A stretch of 64,000 bases of DNA from JBEKLJ01 sp050010255 (lineage in GTDB: Bacteria > Acidobacteriota > Terriglobia > Bryobacterales > Bryobacteraceae), in the NCBI GenBank assembly GCA_050010255.1, contig JBEKLJ010000001.1, forward strand, positions 1 through 64,000, read 5' to 3'. The notes beneath the pieces were generated by a model. It made no database searches and was not told the DNA's origin. It saw nothing but the letters and a program-made list of their open reading frames with translations. Position numbers and translations under genes: made by a program. Shown here in pieces: positions 1 through 10,136 of the stretch; within the stretch, counting starts at the first letter, position 1; each line of letters opens with the position of its first letter.

Positions 1-1
1 G

Positions 2-46
2 GAGTTCATCCGGGCGACCCGCGCGGCGCTGGAAGCTCTGCGCTGA
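2..46 (+). CDS. 3' end of a truncated upstream gene
   Basis: An open frame enters from the window edge and reads EFIRATRAALEALR before a TGA at 44-46. Only 14 residues are visible, so no function can be given. The amphipathic, Ala/Arg-rich tail looks like an ordinary protein end. That it is coding is inferred only from the absence of stops and the gap of normal size before the next gene. Confidence 0.35.
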   Translation, partial: EFIRATRAALEALR

Positions 47-131
47 GCGGCGGCGGCTGGCTGCCGAGAGTGCCACTGTATCCGGCGGAACAATGCGACC
101 AGGCCGTGCGTAGCGTATTGGGGAGGGCTGC

Positions 132-332
132 GTGCGCACCTTTATCCTCTGGCTGATCCTGCTGGTGTTGTGCTGGCCGCTGGCGCTGGCGGCCTTGGTG
201 CTGTACCCGATCGTCTGGCTGCTCCTGCTGCCGTTCCGCATCGTCGGCATCGCCGTCGGCGGCGTGCTGGAGCTGCTCTGGGCCGTGGTCACCCTCCCGG
301 CACGCGTGCTCACGGGTTTCGGCCGCCGCTGA
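132..332 (+). CDS. small two-helix membrane protein
   Basis: This 66-residue protein starts with GTG at 132, preceded by a good ribosome site (GGGAGG, 121-126). Residues 4-33 form one long hydrophobic stretch (LWLILLVLCWPLALAALVLY and onward) and residues 38-56 a second, with a short basic tail ending GFGRR. It is therefore a predicted inner-membrane protein with almost no soluble part. No family is recognised. It stands alone, between the end of an unseen gene and the M28 peptidase about 150 bases downstream on the same strand. The strong Shine-Dalgarno sequence and full hydrophobic pattern support it as real despite its size. Confidence 0.6.
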   Translation: MRTFILWLILLVLCWPLALAALVLYPIVWLLLLPFRIVGIAVGGVLELLWAVVTLPARVLTGFGRR

Positions 333-482
333 ACTCCGCTCGCCCGGGGGAAAGCAGCGGCGGTCCCTGGCGCAGGCGCCCCGGCTGGCCGCAGCGGTTC
401 CCTCGGATCGCGCGCCGATCGATTCCAAGTGCCCCAACGGGAGCAGTTGAAGGACAGGGCTGTGCACAGTTACAGTAGAATG

Positions 483-1298
483 ATGATTTCACGCTTTGCT
501 GTTCCTCTGGCGCTCGCATGCGCCGCCCTCTCGCAGACCTCTCAGGTCGGCTTCGATCCCTCGAGTCGTGAGGCGATCGAGAGGCGCCTCAACCTTGCGC
601 CAGAGAAGAAGGCCGGCCGCCCGGCCGCCGTCCGCGGCCTCTTCGAAGAGGCCGGATGCAGGGACACGATGCTCGAAGAGCAGGTGGTGAAAGGCAGCAA
701 GCAGCCGAACATTATTTGCTCGCTGAGGGGCACGAGCGGCTCCGTTATCCTCGTCGGTGCGCACTACGACTTCTCCGGCGCCGGCAGAGGGGTAGTGGAT
801 AACTGGAGCGGGGTCTCGCTGCTGCCGAGCCTCTTCGAGGTGCTCCGCAAGGCCCCGCGCAAGCATACCTTCGTCTTCGTCGGTTTCACGGACGAGGAGA
901 CGGGGCTGCAGGGTTCGTGGTTCTACGTCAAGCAGCTCAGCCCCGAGCAGCGCACCGGCATCCGCGCGATGGTGAACCTCGATTCTCTCGGGCTCTCCTC
1001 CACGAAAGTGTGGCTGAGCGGCTCCGACCACGTGCTCACGAATCGTCTGGCGGGCGTGGCCAAAGCGCTCAACCTCCCGGTTGAGGGCGTGAATGTGGAG
1101 CTGGTTGGCGGCGCGGATTCGCAATCATTCCGCAACAAGAAGATCCCCGCCATCACGGTCCATTCCGTGACGCAGGAGACGCTCAAGATTCTGCACTCGC
1201 GCGATGACAACCTCTCGGCCATGAGAATGAGCGACTACTACGACACCTATCGGCTGCTGTGCGGGTATCTGGTGTACCTCGACCAGGTGTTGGAATAG
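483..1298 (+). CDS. exported M28-family zinc aminopeptidase
   Basis: This 271-residue peptidase begins with a Sec signal (MISRFAVPLALACAALSQ). The M28 metal-ligand order is visible: H94 in VGAHYD, D106 in VVDNWSG, the Glu pair at 138-139 in FTDEETG, D167 in NLDSLG, and a late His in ITVHS near 230. The family removes N-terminal amino acids with two zinc ions, and the signal peptide puts it in the periplasm or outside. Two ATGs stand in tandem at 480 and 483. The second is preferred because a TACAGT -10-like box (471-476) lies exactly six bases before it and there is no Shine-Dalgarno sequence, which suggests a leaderless mRNA. A TTGAAG -35-like box is at 447-452. A longer in-frame GTG start at 429 would bury the signal peptide. 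Confidence 0.85.
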   Translation: MISRFAVPLALACAALSQTSQVGFDPSSREAIERRLNLAPEKKAGRPAAVRGLFEEAGCRDTMLEEQVVKGSKQPNIICSLRGTSGSVILVGAHYDFSGAGRGVVDNWSGVSLLPSLFEVLRKAPRKHTFVFVGFTDEETGLQGSWFYVKQLSPEQRTGIRAMVNLDSLGLSSTKVWLSGSDHVLTNRLAGVAKALNLPVEGVNVELVGGADSQSFRNKKIPAITVHSVTQETLKILHSRDDNLSAMRMSDYYDTYRLLCGYLVYLDQVLE

Positions 1299-1350
1299 GG
1301 GAAGCGGGGCGCGGCCCGGTGCCAGCCGCGCCTTCGGACGGCGGCCCTGT

Positions 1351-1384
1351 CGCGCGCCGCAGCAGATTGCTGGTGAAACACCCG
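1351..1384. repeat. dispersed repeat family R1, copy 1
   Basis: A stretch of about 33 bases containing GCCGCAGCAGATTGCTGGTG recurs nearly unchanged at 36457-36489 and, more diverged, at 45583-45612. In all three places it lies within about 100 bases downstream of a minus-strand gene's stop codon (pckA here). Read on the minus strand it would encode VSPAICCGA in two copies. It is either a dispersed non-coding element or a mobile remnant. The copies were found by eye; a genome-wide count would settle the family. Confidence 0.6.
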
Positions 1385-1393
1385 GGCCAGCGC

Positions 1394-3066
<1,673 letters not shown>

Positions 3067-3070
<4 letters not shown>

Positions 3071-4287
3071 AGCCAGTCCCTCACCAGTTTCCGGTCGCCA
3101 AGGTAGAGCTCGTTGGGCGAGTTAGGATCGAGCGCCCACTTCATGCGCTCGACGCCTTCGGTGATCTCCTTGATCGTGCCGCAGAAGCTGATTCGCAGGT
3201 GGCCCTCCATGCCGAACTCCTTGCCCGGCACCGTGACCACGCGCACCTTGTCGAGCAGGAACCGCGACAGCTTCTGCGAGTCCTTCTCGTAAGCGCTGAA
3301 GTCCGGGAAGGTATAGAACGTCCCCTGCGGCTTGGTGACCTGAATCCCGCTGAACGCCTTCAGCCGGTCCACCAGCACGTTGCGGTTGTTCTCCAGAGTC
3401 ATCCGCAGGCTGGCGATGGAGGACTGCAGACCGTTGAGCGCACCCACCGCCGCCCACTGCGCCGGCACCGACGGTCCGGAGGTCTGCTGCGACTGGATGT
3501 TCACCATCGCCTCGATGACCTCGGTGTTGTCCGAGACCGCCCAGCCCACCCGGAAGCCGGTCATCGCGTACATCTTCGACACGCAGTTGATGACCACCAG
3601 CTTGGAGCTGCGCGTGTGGTTCTTGGCGTAGCTGAAGGCGTTGGTGGGAGCGCGGCCGTCGAAGATCAGCCGGTTGTAGGTGTCGTCCATGATGAGGTAG
3701 ACGTTCTTCTTCTCACACAACTCCACCACGCCGGCGATGAACTCCTCCGAGTACACCGCGCCCGAGGGGTTGTTGGGGCTGTTGATGATGATGGCCTTGG
3801 TATACGGGCCGACGGCCTCGGCGATCTCCTCCAAGGTCGGGTGGAAACTGCCGTCCTCGGGCGTGATGGCCACCGCGACGCCGCCCGCCAGCTTCACCAT
3901 CTCCGGGTAGGAGACCCAGTAGGGCCCCGGAAAGATCACCTCGTCCTTGGGCTCGAGGAGCGTGTACAGGGCCACCATGATCGCCTGCTTGGCGCCGTTG
4001 GAGGCAATCACATTCGGCGCGCCCAAGCACTTGTCGTAATTCTCCTCGGTGTAGCGGATGACGGCCTTCTTCAGCGCGGGGATGCCGTCCGGCGGCGCGT
4101 AGCGCACCTCGCCGGTGTTCAGCACCGCCGTGCAGTTGATGATGGCGTCTACCGGCGCGCGGCCCTTCGGCTCGCCGCCACCGAGGTGGATGACAGGTTC
4201 GCCCTTTTCCCTGAGCAAGGCCGCAGTATCGTTCAGTTTAAGGGTGGGCGACTCGACGATCGATCGTGCTAGTTGACTGATGCTCAC
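3067..4287 (-). CDS. class I/II pyridoxal-phosphate aminotransferase (aspartate type)
   Basis: This 406-residue fold-type I aminotransferase has the NSPNNPSG motif (169-176), the PLP-ring Asp in MDDTY (D201) and the Schiff-base lysine K238 in SKMYAMTGFRVGW. The substrate-carboxylate Arg lies in HLRISF near the C-terminus. The GGGEP segment near residue 38 and overall length match the AspC/AspB group, which moves amino groups between aspartate and 2-oxoglutarate. Substrate specificity is not certain from sequence alone. The start is GTG at 4287 with a strong GAGGAGAG ribosome site. The gene is first in a two-gene operon with pckA, with a four-base overlap. Confidence 0.88.
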
Positions 4288-4502
4288 CGGCTCTCCTCGA
4301 ATGGTCAGTCTCTAATACCCGTTCCGGCCCGGCGCCCGCCTACACTCCCGCCGCGTCCGGCGCGTATAACGCGTATGTATACTTCTGGCGCTCGGCCTGC
4401 GATGGGGTATTTGTATAAGTATAGATGAAGTGCCAGCCCCGAGCGCAAGTGGGTCTTTCTTGGACCCGCCGCGGGCCGGGCCGCGTATGATGGGGGGTCC
4501 AC
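4288..4502. promoter_or_regulatory. AT-rich divergent promoter region
   Basis: The 215 bases between the divergent aminotransferase and ferredoxin/ASKHA gene contain an AT-rich island at about 4365-4425. It holds several GTATA/TATAC words, in sharp contrast to the GC-rich surroundings. On the plus strand TATGAT lies at 4486-4491, eleven bases before the ATG at 4503, a plausible -10 box. The minus-strand promoter is probably in the GTATA-rich part. No known regulator site is recognised. Confidence 0.4.
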
Positions 4503-6005
4503 ATGCCTTCCGAACGCGTCCGCATCGAACTGAAACCGTTGGGCGAAACGCTTGAGGCCGGCCGCGGCGCGCCGCTGCGGGACCTCCTGTTCGCTCACGG
4601 GGTCGAATTCCCCTGCGGCGGGCAGGGGCGGTGCAAACGCTGCCGCGTCCGGCTCCTGGAAGGCTCGCTGACCGTCACGGACGCCGACCGCCGGCTCCTG
4701 ACGCCCGCGGAACTGGCCGCCGGCTGGCGCCTGGCCTGCCATGCCCGCGCCGAAGGCCCGCTAACGCTCGAAATCGGCCAGATGCAGGCGCCCATTCTGG
4801 GTGACGACTCCCCCTTCGAGTTCCAGCCGCGCGCGGGCCTCGGCGTCGCCGTGGACCTGGGCACCACGACCCTGGTGGTCCAACTGCTCGACCTCTCCAG
4901 CGCCCGCGTGCTGGCGGTTCGGGCGGCGCTGAACCCGCAAGCCGCCCACGGCGCCGACCTCATGAGCCGGGTCCAATACGGCCTTGCCCCCGAGGGCGCC
5001 CGAACGCTCCGGGAGGGCATTCGCCAGCGCATTGGCGCGCTCATCGCCGAGGCGGTTGTGGCGGCCGGGGTGGCGCCCGAGGCCGTCGGCCGCGTCGCAA
5101 TCGTCGGCAACGCCGTCATGCACCACCTCTTCTGCGGGATTGACGTCGAGCCGCTCTCGCGCGCCCCCTTTGAACCGCCGCGGAACGGGCTCGAGCGCTT
5201 CAGCGCCGCGGAGCTGGGCTGGACGGCCGTGCCCCGGGCCGGCGTCAGTTTCCTGCCCTGCCTGGGCGGGTTCGTCGGCAGCGATGCGCTGGCCGGCCTG
5301 CTGGCGGTGAAGATGGACGCCAGCGCCTCCCTGGTTGCGCTGATCGATCTTGGTACGAACGCGGAGATCCTGCTGGGCGACCGCCAGCGGATCGTCTGCG
5401 CTTCGGCGGCGGCAGGCCCGGCGTTCGAGGGCGGCCGGATCTCAACCGGCATGCGCGCCGCTACCGGCGCTGTCTCCGAGGTGTCCCTGATCGACGGACG
5501 GCTCCGCTGCCGCGTCCTGGGCGATGTCCCGCCCCGCGGCATCTGCGGCAGCGGCCTGGTGGACGCGGCCGCAGCCGCGCTTGGCCTCGGCCTCCTGAGC
5601 GCGAACGGCCGTCTCGCCGATGGCGTGCTGGAGCTCTGCCCGCCGGTCCGGCTCACGCAAGCCGACATCCGCGAGCTTCAGCTCGCCAAGGGCGCCGTGG
5701 CCGCGGGCGTGCGCATCCTGCTGAAGCGGCTGGGAGCCTCGGCCGGAGACGTTCAGCGCGTGTACCTGGCCGGCGCCTTCGGCAACTACGTGAACCTGGA
5801 GAGCGCGCGGCGCATCGGCTTGATCGAATTCCCGGAGGACAAGGTCACGCAAGCCGGCAACACCGCGCTCCTCGGCGCCAAGCTGGCGCTCTTCGCCGCC
5901 GATCTCGCTTACGAGGACGTGCGGCGCCGCGTCGAGCACATCTCACTGGCTTCCGACGCCGGGTTCCAGGAAATCTATGCCGAGCGGATGAGGTTCCCCG
6001 AGTAG
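4503..6005 (+). CDS. ferredoxin-ASKHA protein, RACo-like reductive activator (DUF4445)
   Basis: The 500-residue protein begins with a plant-type 2Fe-2S ferredoxin domain: C38, C44 and C47 in FPCGGQGRCKRC, then C79 in RLACH. It continues into an ASKHA ATPase fold starting at VAVDLGTTTLVVQL (about residue 114), with a second phosphate motif LIDLGTNAEILLG (about 281) and an adenosine segment GAFGNYVN (about 422). This is the architecture of RACo and related activators, which reduce an inactivated Co(II) corrinoid of a methyltransferase at the expense of ATP. No corrinoid protein or methyltransferase lies nearby, so the client is unknown. It is shorter than classical RACo of about 630 residues. 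The ATG follows GGGGGG at a usable distance. Confidence 0.8.
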   Translation: MPSERVRIELKPLGETLEAGRGAPLRDLLFAHGVEFPCGGQGRCKRCRVRLLEGSLTVTDADRRLLTPAELAAGWRLACHARAEGPLTLEIGQMQAPILGDDSPFEFQPRAGLGVAVDLGTTTLVVQLLDLSSARVLAVRAALNPQAAHGADLMSRVQYGLAPEGARTLREGIRQRIGALIAEAVVAAGVAPEAVGRVAIVGNAVMHHLFCGIDVEPLSRAPFEPPRNGLERFSAAELGWTAVPRAGVSFLPCLGGFVGSDALAGLLAVKMDASASLVALIDLGTNAEILLGDRQRIVCASAAAGPAFEGGRISTGMRAATGAVSEVSLIDGRLRCRVLGDVPPRGICGSGLVDAAAAALGLGLLSANGRLADGVLELCPPVRLTQADIRELQLAKGAVAAGVRILLKRLGASAGDVQRVYLAGAFGNYVNLESARRIGLIEFPEDKVTQAGNTALLGAKLALFAADLAYEDVRRRVEHISLASDAGFQEIYAERMRFPE

Positions 6006-6014
6006 ACCTTCCCT

Positions 6015-6488
6015 TCAGCGCCGCTGGGCGCACAGCCCGGAGCCGGACACGCACGAGACTAGCAGCTGTCTGCCCAGAGCGTGCAAGGCGCGCTCGATGC
6101 GCGGCAGCTTGGACGGGTGATAGGGATCGAGCAGGCGCCGCACCTCCTTCTCATCGCAGCGGAGCCGGGCGGCCAGCGCCGTGTTCGTGAGGCCCGATTC
6201 GCGGATCGCGATGTGGAGCGCGGCCTTGGTCGCGGTCTCGATCGGAAGCCCGACACTGCGCTGTCCGGGGTCGGCGCGCGAGGGTAGCGGGATATCCTCC
6301 CGCAGCCGGATCCGAGCCGCAACAGCCTCCTCGAGGGCATCGGTGGCGTTGGCGAGGGATTCCTCCACCGAGTCCCCCTGCGTGATGGCTTCCGGGACAT
6401 CGGGGAAGGTCACGACGTAGCCCCCGTCGCGCCGGTCGGGCGTCAAGCGAACGGGGTAAGTGAAGCGACGTACCGTGCTGTGGCTCAT
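6015..6488 (-). CDS. hicB: HicB antitoxin
   Basis: This 157-residue protein has the HicB partial RNase H-like fold: YPVRLTPDRRDGGYVVTFPDVPEAITQGDSVEE segments followed by NATDALEEAVAARI. The C-terminal region (about 90-140) resembles a helix-turn-helix with GLTNTALAARLRCDEKEVRRLL. HicB binds and blocks the HicA mRNA interferase and usually represses its own promoter through its HTH. Its ATG overlaps the hicA TGA (ATGA, 6485-6488), the normal hicA-hicB order. The product is somewhat longer than typical HicB, with a tail ending GLCAQRR. Confidence 0.9.
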   Translation of the reverse strand: MSHSTVRRFTYPVRLTPDRRDGGYVVTFPDVPEAITQGDSVEESLANATDALEEAVAARIRLREDIPLPSRADPGQRSVGLPIETATKAALHIAIRESGLTNTALAARLRCDEKEVRRLLDPYHPSKLPRIERALHALGRQLLVSCVSGSGLCAQRR

Positions 6489-6700
6489 ACCAGCTCCGAG
6501 TGCGAGAGGCCAAGTTGCCTGAGGATGGCGCCGAGGGTGCCCGATTTCAGCTCCTTCTTGAGATCCGGAATAGTCGCCCTCCGCTCACCGAAGTGCAGCG
6601 TGCCGTGGCTTCCTTTGCCGCGTTCCGGACGGAATGACACGCTGATGGACCGCCGATCGCCCAGCCGCTTCACCTTTCGCACCAATTCCTCGCCTCTCAC
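6485..6700 (-). CDS. hicA: HicA-type mRNA interferase toxin
   Basis: The 71-residue protein shows the HicA double-stranded RNA-binding-like fold. The catalytic His sits in GKGSHGTLHFG (about residues 28-38), followed by TIPDLKKELKSGTLGAILRQLGL. HicA toxins cleave mRNA under stress unless held by HicB. The start is GTG at 6700, behind an AAGGGTGG ribosome site that overlaps a perfect palindrome at 6706-6717, so translation and transcription control are superimposed. It is co-translated with hicB. The usual second His after GSH is replaced by Gly here, so activity should be tested. Confidence 0.88.
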   Translation of the reverse strand: MRGEELVRKVKRLGDRRSISVSFRPERGKGSHGTLHFGERRATIPDLKKELKSGTLGAILRQLGLSHSELV

Positions 6701-6705
6701 CGGCC

Positions 6706-6765
6706 ACCCTTAAGGGTAGTGCGGAGGAGCAGGCCGCTGTCTCCAGTGTCGGACAAATATGTCCG
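6706..6765. promoter_or_regulatory. two palindromes upstream of hicAB (candidate operators)
   Basis: ACCCTTAAGGGT (6706-6717) is a perfect 12-base palindrome lying across the hicA ribosome site and a TACCCT -10-like box on the minus strand. A second inverted repeat, CGGACA-AATA-TGTCCG (6750-6765), lies 33 bases further upstream. HicB family antitoxins autoregulate through such palindromes, so these are the expected operator positions. Their use is inferred from placement only. Confidence 0.6.
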
Positions 6766-6836
6766 GGGCGCAAGCAGGAAATGAGCTTCCCGGCACAGGG
6801 CCGGCTTTCCGCCGGCTGACGGTAGCCGACTCCCGG

Positions 6837-8273
6837 TTACGTTTGCGGGGGCCGGCGCTTGTGCCAGTCCGTCCGCGCCTGGAATTCGCGGCCGAGCGCG
6901 AGGAGAAGGTTCTCCGATTGCGACCGCCCCACCAGTTCGAGCGCCACCGGCAGGTTGTCCGCGAAGCCGCACGGCAGCACCAGCGCCGGCAGCCCGGCCA
7001 GGTTGCCCGCCGCGCTCAGCTCCGAGAGGCCCTTCCGTGCGGGCGCCGGGCGCCCGGGCTCCCGGTCGAGCGCTTCGCTGAGTTTCGTCGCCGGCCCAAA
7101 CTCCGCGGGCGAGACCAGCACGTCAAAGTCGGTGAAGGTCTCCTGGAACGCCTCCATCACCAGCCGCCGCGCGCGCATCGCCTTCAGGTAGTCCCGCGCG
7201 CTGATCGCCAGGCCGGCCTTCAGCCCCGCGATCTGCCGCTGGTCGGCCAGCTCCTCGATGCGCCCGCTCTCGATCAGCGGCTCGAAGACCGCCGAGCCTT
7301 CGGCCGCAATCACCAGCTCCGCCATCTCGTCGTACGGGAACTTGGCGAGCGCCGCCTCCTTCATCTCGACCCCGATCGAGCGGATCGCCTCGAGCGCTGC
7401 CTGGAAGGCCGGCCGGGCGGCCGGCTCGGCCCACGCGGCGAAATCCACCGGGGCGAAGCCGACGCGAATCTCCTTCCACTCGCGATTGAGTTTCGGCCAG
7501 TAGAAGAAGCTCTTGCCCGACGAGCCGGGGTCCTTGGAGTCGCCCCCCGCCATGGCCGCCAGCACCAGCCCGCAGTCCTCGGCCGTGCGGCACATGGGTC
7601 CGATCTTATCCATCGTCCAGGAGAGCGGCATGGCCCCGTAGCGGCTCACCAAACCGTAGGTGGGCCGCAGGCCCGTGACTCCGCAGTAGGCGCACGGCGT
7701 CAGGATCGACCCGTAGGTTTCCGAGCCCAGGGCGAAGGGCACCAGGCCCGCCGCTACCGCGCTGCCTGGGCCGCTGGAGGATCCGCCCGACCAGCGCGAG
7801 AGGTCCCAGGGGTTCAACCCCGGCCCGAATAGCGACGCCGAGGCGTAGCGGTAACCTCCGGCGCCGGCCAGCTCGATCATGGCCAGCTTGCCGATCAGCA
7901 CGGCCCCAGCCTTTCCGAGCTTGGTGACGGCCGTAGCGTCGTAGTCGAACGCGCGGGTCGCGAACGGCTTGGCGCCCCACGTCGTCGGGTGGTTGGCCGC
8001 GCTCAGCAGGTCCTTGACGGCGTAAGGGATGCCTTCCAGCGGCCGCACTCTCCCCCGCCCGCGCTGGATGCGGTCATCGGCGTCGCGGGCTGGCCGGCTG
8101 CCGCGCTCGCCCAGCGCCAGCGCCAGCGCGTTGTAGCGCGGTCCCAGCTTCTCCAGACGCAAGGCGAACGCTTTGACCAGCTCGACGGCCGAGAACTCGC
8201 GCGCCCTCAGCTTCGCGCCGAGCTCGGCGACGCTGGCGAAGAACACGCTATCGTCTAAATCTGCCATGGTCAC
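6837..8273 (-). CDS. amidase signature family protein (GatA-like hydrolase)
   Basis: The 478-residue protein carries the amidase signature catalytic triad: Lys87 in YAVKDLL, the Gly/Ser-rich GGSSSGPG (162-169) that supplies the cis-Ser, and the nucleophile Ser188 in GSETYGSI. Family members hydrolyse amides or act as the GatA subunit. With no gatB or gatC nearby this is more likely a stand-alone amidase of unknown substrate. GTG at 8273 forms a GTGA overlap with the stop of the upstream small Tat gene; ATG at 8267 is the alternative. A short GC hairpin (6800-6816) lies just after the stop. Confidence 0.88.
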   Translation of the reverse strand: MTMADLDDSVFFASVAELGAKLRAREFSAVELVKAFALRLEKLGPRYNALALALGERGSRPARDADDRIQRGRGRVRPLEGIPYAVKDLLSAANHPTTWGAKPFATRAFDYDATAVTKLGKAGAVLIGKLAMIELAGAGGYRYASASLFGPGLNPWDLSRWSGGSSSGPGSAVAAGLVPFALGSETYGSILTPCAYCGVTGLRPTYGLVSRYGAMPLSWTMDKIGPMCRTAEDCGLVLAAMAGGDSKDPGSSGKSFFYWPKLNREWKEIRVGFAPVDFAAWAEPAARPAFQAALEAIRSIGVEMKEAALAKFPYDEMAELVIAAEGSAVFEPLIESGRIEELADQRQIAGLKAGLAISARDYLKAMRARRLVMEAFQETFTDFDVLVSPAEFGPATKLSEALDREPGRPAPARKGLSELSAAGNLAGLPALVLPCGFADNLPVALELVGRSQSENLLLALGREFQARTDWHKRRPPQT

Positions 8274-8470
8274 TGCGCCCTGAACGCGAAGGCCGGTTCG
8301 GTCTGAATGGGGATACTCACCTTGGCCACCGCCGCGGCTTGCTTGCGCACCTCCTCGGCGGCAGCCTGAGCCAGTGAGTCGGGGGTCTCGGGCGCGTTTC
8401 CGGGCGCCTGCGCCAGCGCGGCCGCTCCGCCCGCGAGCGCCGCCGCCAGTTCCCTGCGGGTCAGCTTCAT
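8270..8470 (-). CDS. small Tat-signal protein coupled to the amidase
   Basis: This 66-residue product has a clear twin-arginine leader, LTRRELAAALAGGAAALAQ. After it comes about 45 residues of Ala/Gln-rich sequence ending VSIPIQTEPAFAFRAQ. It overlaps the amidase start by four bases, so the two are one translational unit. Its role is unknown; it may be an exported peptide or partner for the amidase. TATAAT (minus strand, 8482-8477) sits exactly six bases before the ATG with no Shine-Dalgarno sequence, which makes a leaderless promoter likely. The gene is easily missed because of its size. Confidence 0.7.
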   Translation of the reverse strand: MKLTRRELAAALAGGAAALAQAPGNAPETPDSLAQAAAEEVRKQAAAVAKVSIPIQTEPAFAFRAQ

Positions 8471-8503
8471 GCGGCCATTATATGCGGGCGCGGGCCCCGG
8501 CGG

Positions 8504-10009
8504 TCACCAGTTGGCCAGGGCCTCCAGGGCAGCCCTCTCCATGACCGTCCGCGGCGCGCTCTCGCCGGTCCAAATCTCGAACTGACGCGCCGCCTGCTCC
8601 AGGAACATCTCCGTCCCCGGCACGACCGTCCGGCCCTGTGCGCGCGCGCTCCGGAGCAGCAGCGTCTCCACGGGGTTGTACACCATGTCGAAGACTACGT
8701 CCGCCGGAATGCGGTCCGGGAAGAACGTCTCGCTGACGTTGGGGTACATGCCCAGCGGCGTGGCATGCACCACCGCGTCGAAGTAGCGCGCTTCGGCCTG
8801 CTCGCGCGCCAGCGGCTCCGCGCCGCAGGTCTTCGCCAGAGCCCGCACCCGGTCCGGGTTGCGGCCGGTGATGGCCAGCTTCACGCCCGCCTCGGCCAGC
8901 GCGAAGGCCGCGCCGCGCGCCGCGCCGCCGTTTCCGGCGATCAGCACCGTCGATTTCGCCAGGCGCAGCCGCCGCTCGAGCGGGGCTCTCACCCCGTCGG
9001 CGTCCGTGTTCGTGCCGCGCCACCTCCCGGCCTTCCGCCAGACCGTGTTCACCGCGCCGATCCGCCGCGCCAGCGGCTCGACCGCGTCCAGGTGCCGGAG
9101 GATCTTCTGCTTATGCGGGATGGTCACGCTGAAGCCCGTCACCGGCAGTTTCTGGGCGGTGGTCATGAAATCCCTAAGCTGCGCCGGCGGCACCAGGAAC
9201 GGCAGGTAGACTGCCTCGATGCGCCGGGCCTGGAACGCACGGTTGTGGACCGCTGGCGAGATCGAATGTTCCACCGGGTCCGCGATCACTCCATAGACCC
9301 GCGCCGCCCGCGTCAGCTTCTCGATGCGGTAAAGCTGCCGGAGCTGCCGCGCGCAGACCTGCCCGGCCGCGGTGCCCTCGGCCGTGCTCGGCGCCGCGTA
9401 GGTGTACAGCCCCCCGAACAGGGGCGAAAGCACGCGCGAGGGGAAGCCCGTCTCGCCCATGGCCAGCAGGATCAGCGGCACGCGCGAGTGTGTCCGCGCC
9501 AGGCCCAGCACCCGCAGGTTGTCGGAAGGCTTCCGCGCGGTGGTGACGATCTTGTAGGCGTCCGCCCGGACGCGCATCAGCCGCCGCAGCACCGCCTCCA
9601 TGGCCGGGGTGCCGTCGAAGTTGTGGTAGGAGACGATCACCCGGGCGCGGCCGCGAAAGGTCTCCAGCCGGTCCCCCGCTGCCTCGGCCGTCTCCACCTC
9701 GATGTCCACGCCGCGCGCGCCTGCCTCCACCGCGGCGTCCAGGATGCGGATCTGTTCCTCGATGCTGCCGTTGAACCGGCCGTGGTTCTGGTGGCGGCGG
9801 CACGTCGCCAGGATCGCGCAGTCGGGATTACTAAGCAGAAAACGCCGGATCCCCTCCACACCCTCCGCGGGCGCACCCAGGTGGTCGAGCCGGAATTCGA
9901 AGAGCGTCTCGCCGGCCCCGGCCTCGCGCCGGGCCTGGTCGAGCAGGCGCTCGACAGTCGAGAAACCGAGCGCGATGGCGATGCGCGGCAGTGATTCAAG
10001 GGGCGGCAT
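8504..10009 (-). CDS. aroDE: bifunctional 3-dehydroquinate dehydratase / shikimate dehydrogenase
   Basis: Two shikimate-pathway enzymes are fused in one 501-residue chain. Residues 8-230 are a type I dehydroquinase, with catalytic H129 in SYHN and Schiff-base K153 in DAYKIV. Residues 237-501 are a shikimate dehydrogenase: HSISP (248-252), catalytic K300 in TIPHK, D336 in NTDADG and the NADP-binding GNGGAARG (359-366). Together they turn 3-dehydroquinate into shikimate. The same order is known in plants and in some Planctomycetes, Chlamydiae and Acidobacteria. ATG at 10009 is preferred over the adjoining TTG. A TATTCT -10 box with an upstream TG precedes it. The gene follows cpoB by about 125 bases on the same strand. 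Confidence 0.95.
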   Translation of the reverse strand: MPPLESLPRIAIALGFSTVERLLDQARREAGAGETLFEFRLDHLGAPAEGVEGIRRFLLSNPDCAILATCRRHQNHGRFNGSIEEQIRILDAAVEAGARGVDIEVETAEAAGDRLETFRGRARVIVSYHNFDGTPAMEAVLRRLMRVRADAYKIVTTARKPSDNLRVLGLARTHSRVPLILLAMGETGFPSRVLSPLFGGLYTYAAPSTAEGTAAGQVCARQLRQLYRIEKLTRAARVYGVIADPVEHSISPAVHNRAFQARRIEAVYLPFLVPPAQLRDFMTTAQKLPVTGFSVTIPHKQKILRHLDAVEPLARRIGAVNTVWRKAGRWRGTNTDADGVRAPLERRLRLAKSTVLIAGNGGAARGAAFALAEAGVKLAITGRNPDRVRALAKTCGAEPLAREQAEARYFDAVVHATPLGMYPNVSETFFPDRIPADVVFDMVYNPVETLLLRSARAQGRTVVPGTEMFLEQAARQFEIWTGESAPRTVMERAALEALANW

Positions 10010-10136
10010 CAACCGGGTCCACTTAGAATATCACGCTCGAACGCCGCCCCGGCCGGCTTAATTGCCTTCCTTCGCAGCCCGCCCCGGCCGCGTTCCAGCA
10101 AGCCGCAGCCGAAGGCGTGTGAGAAGATCGGGCTAA

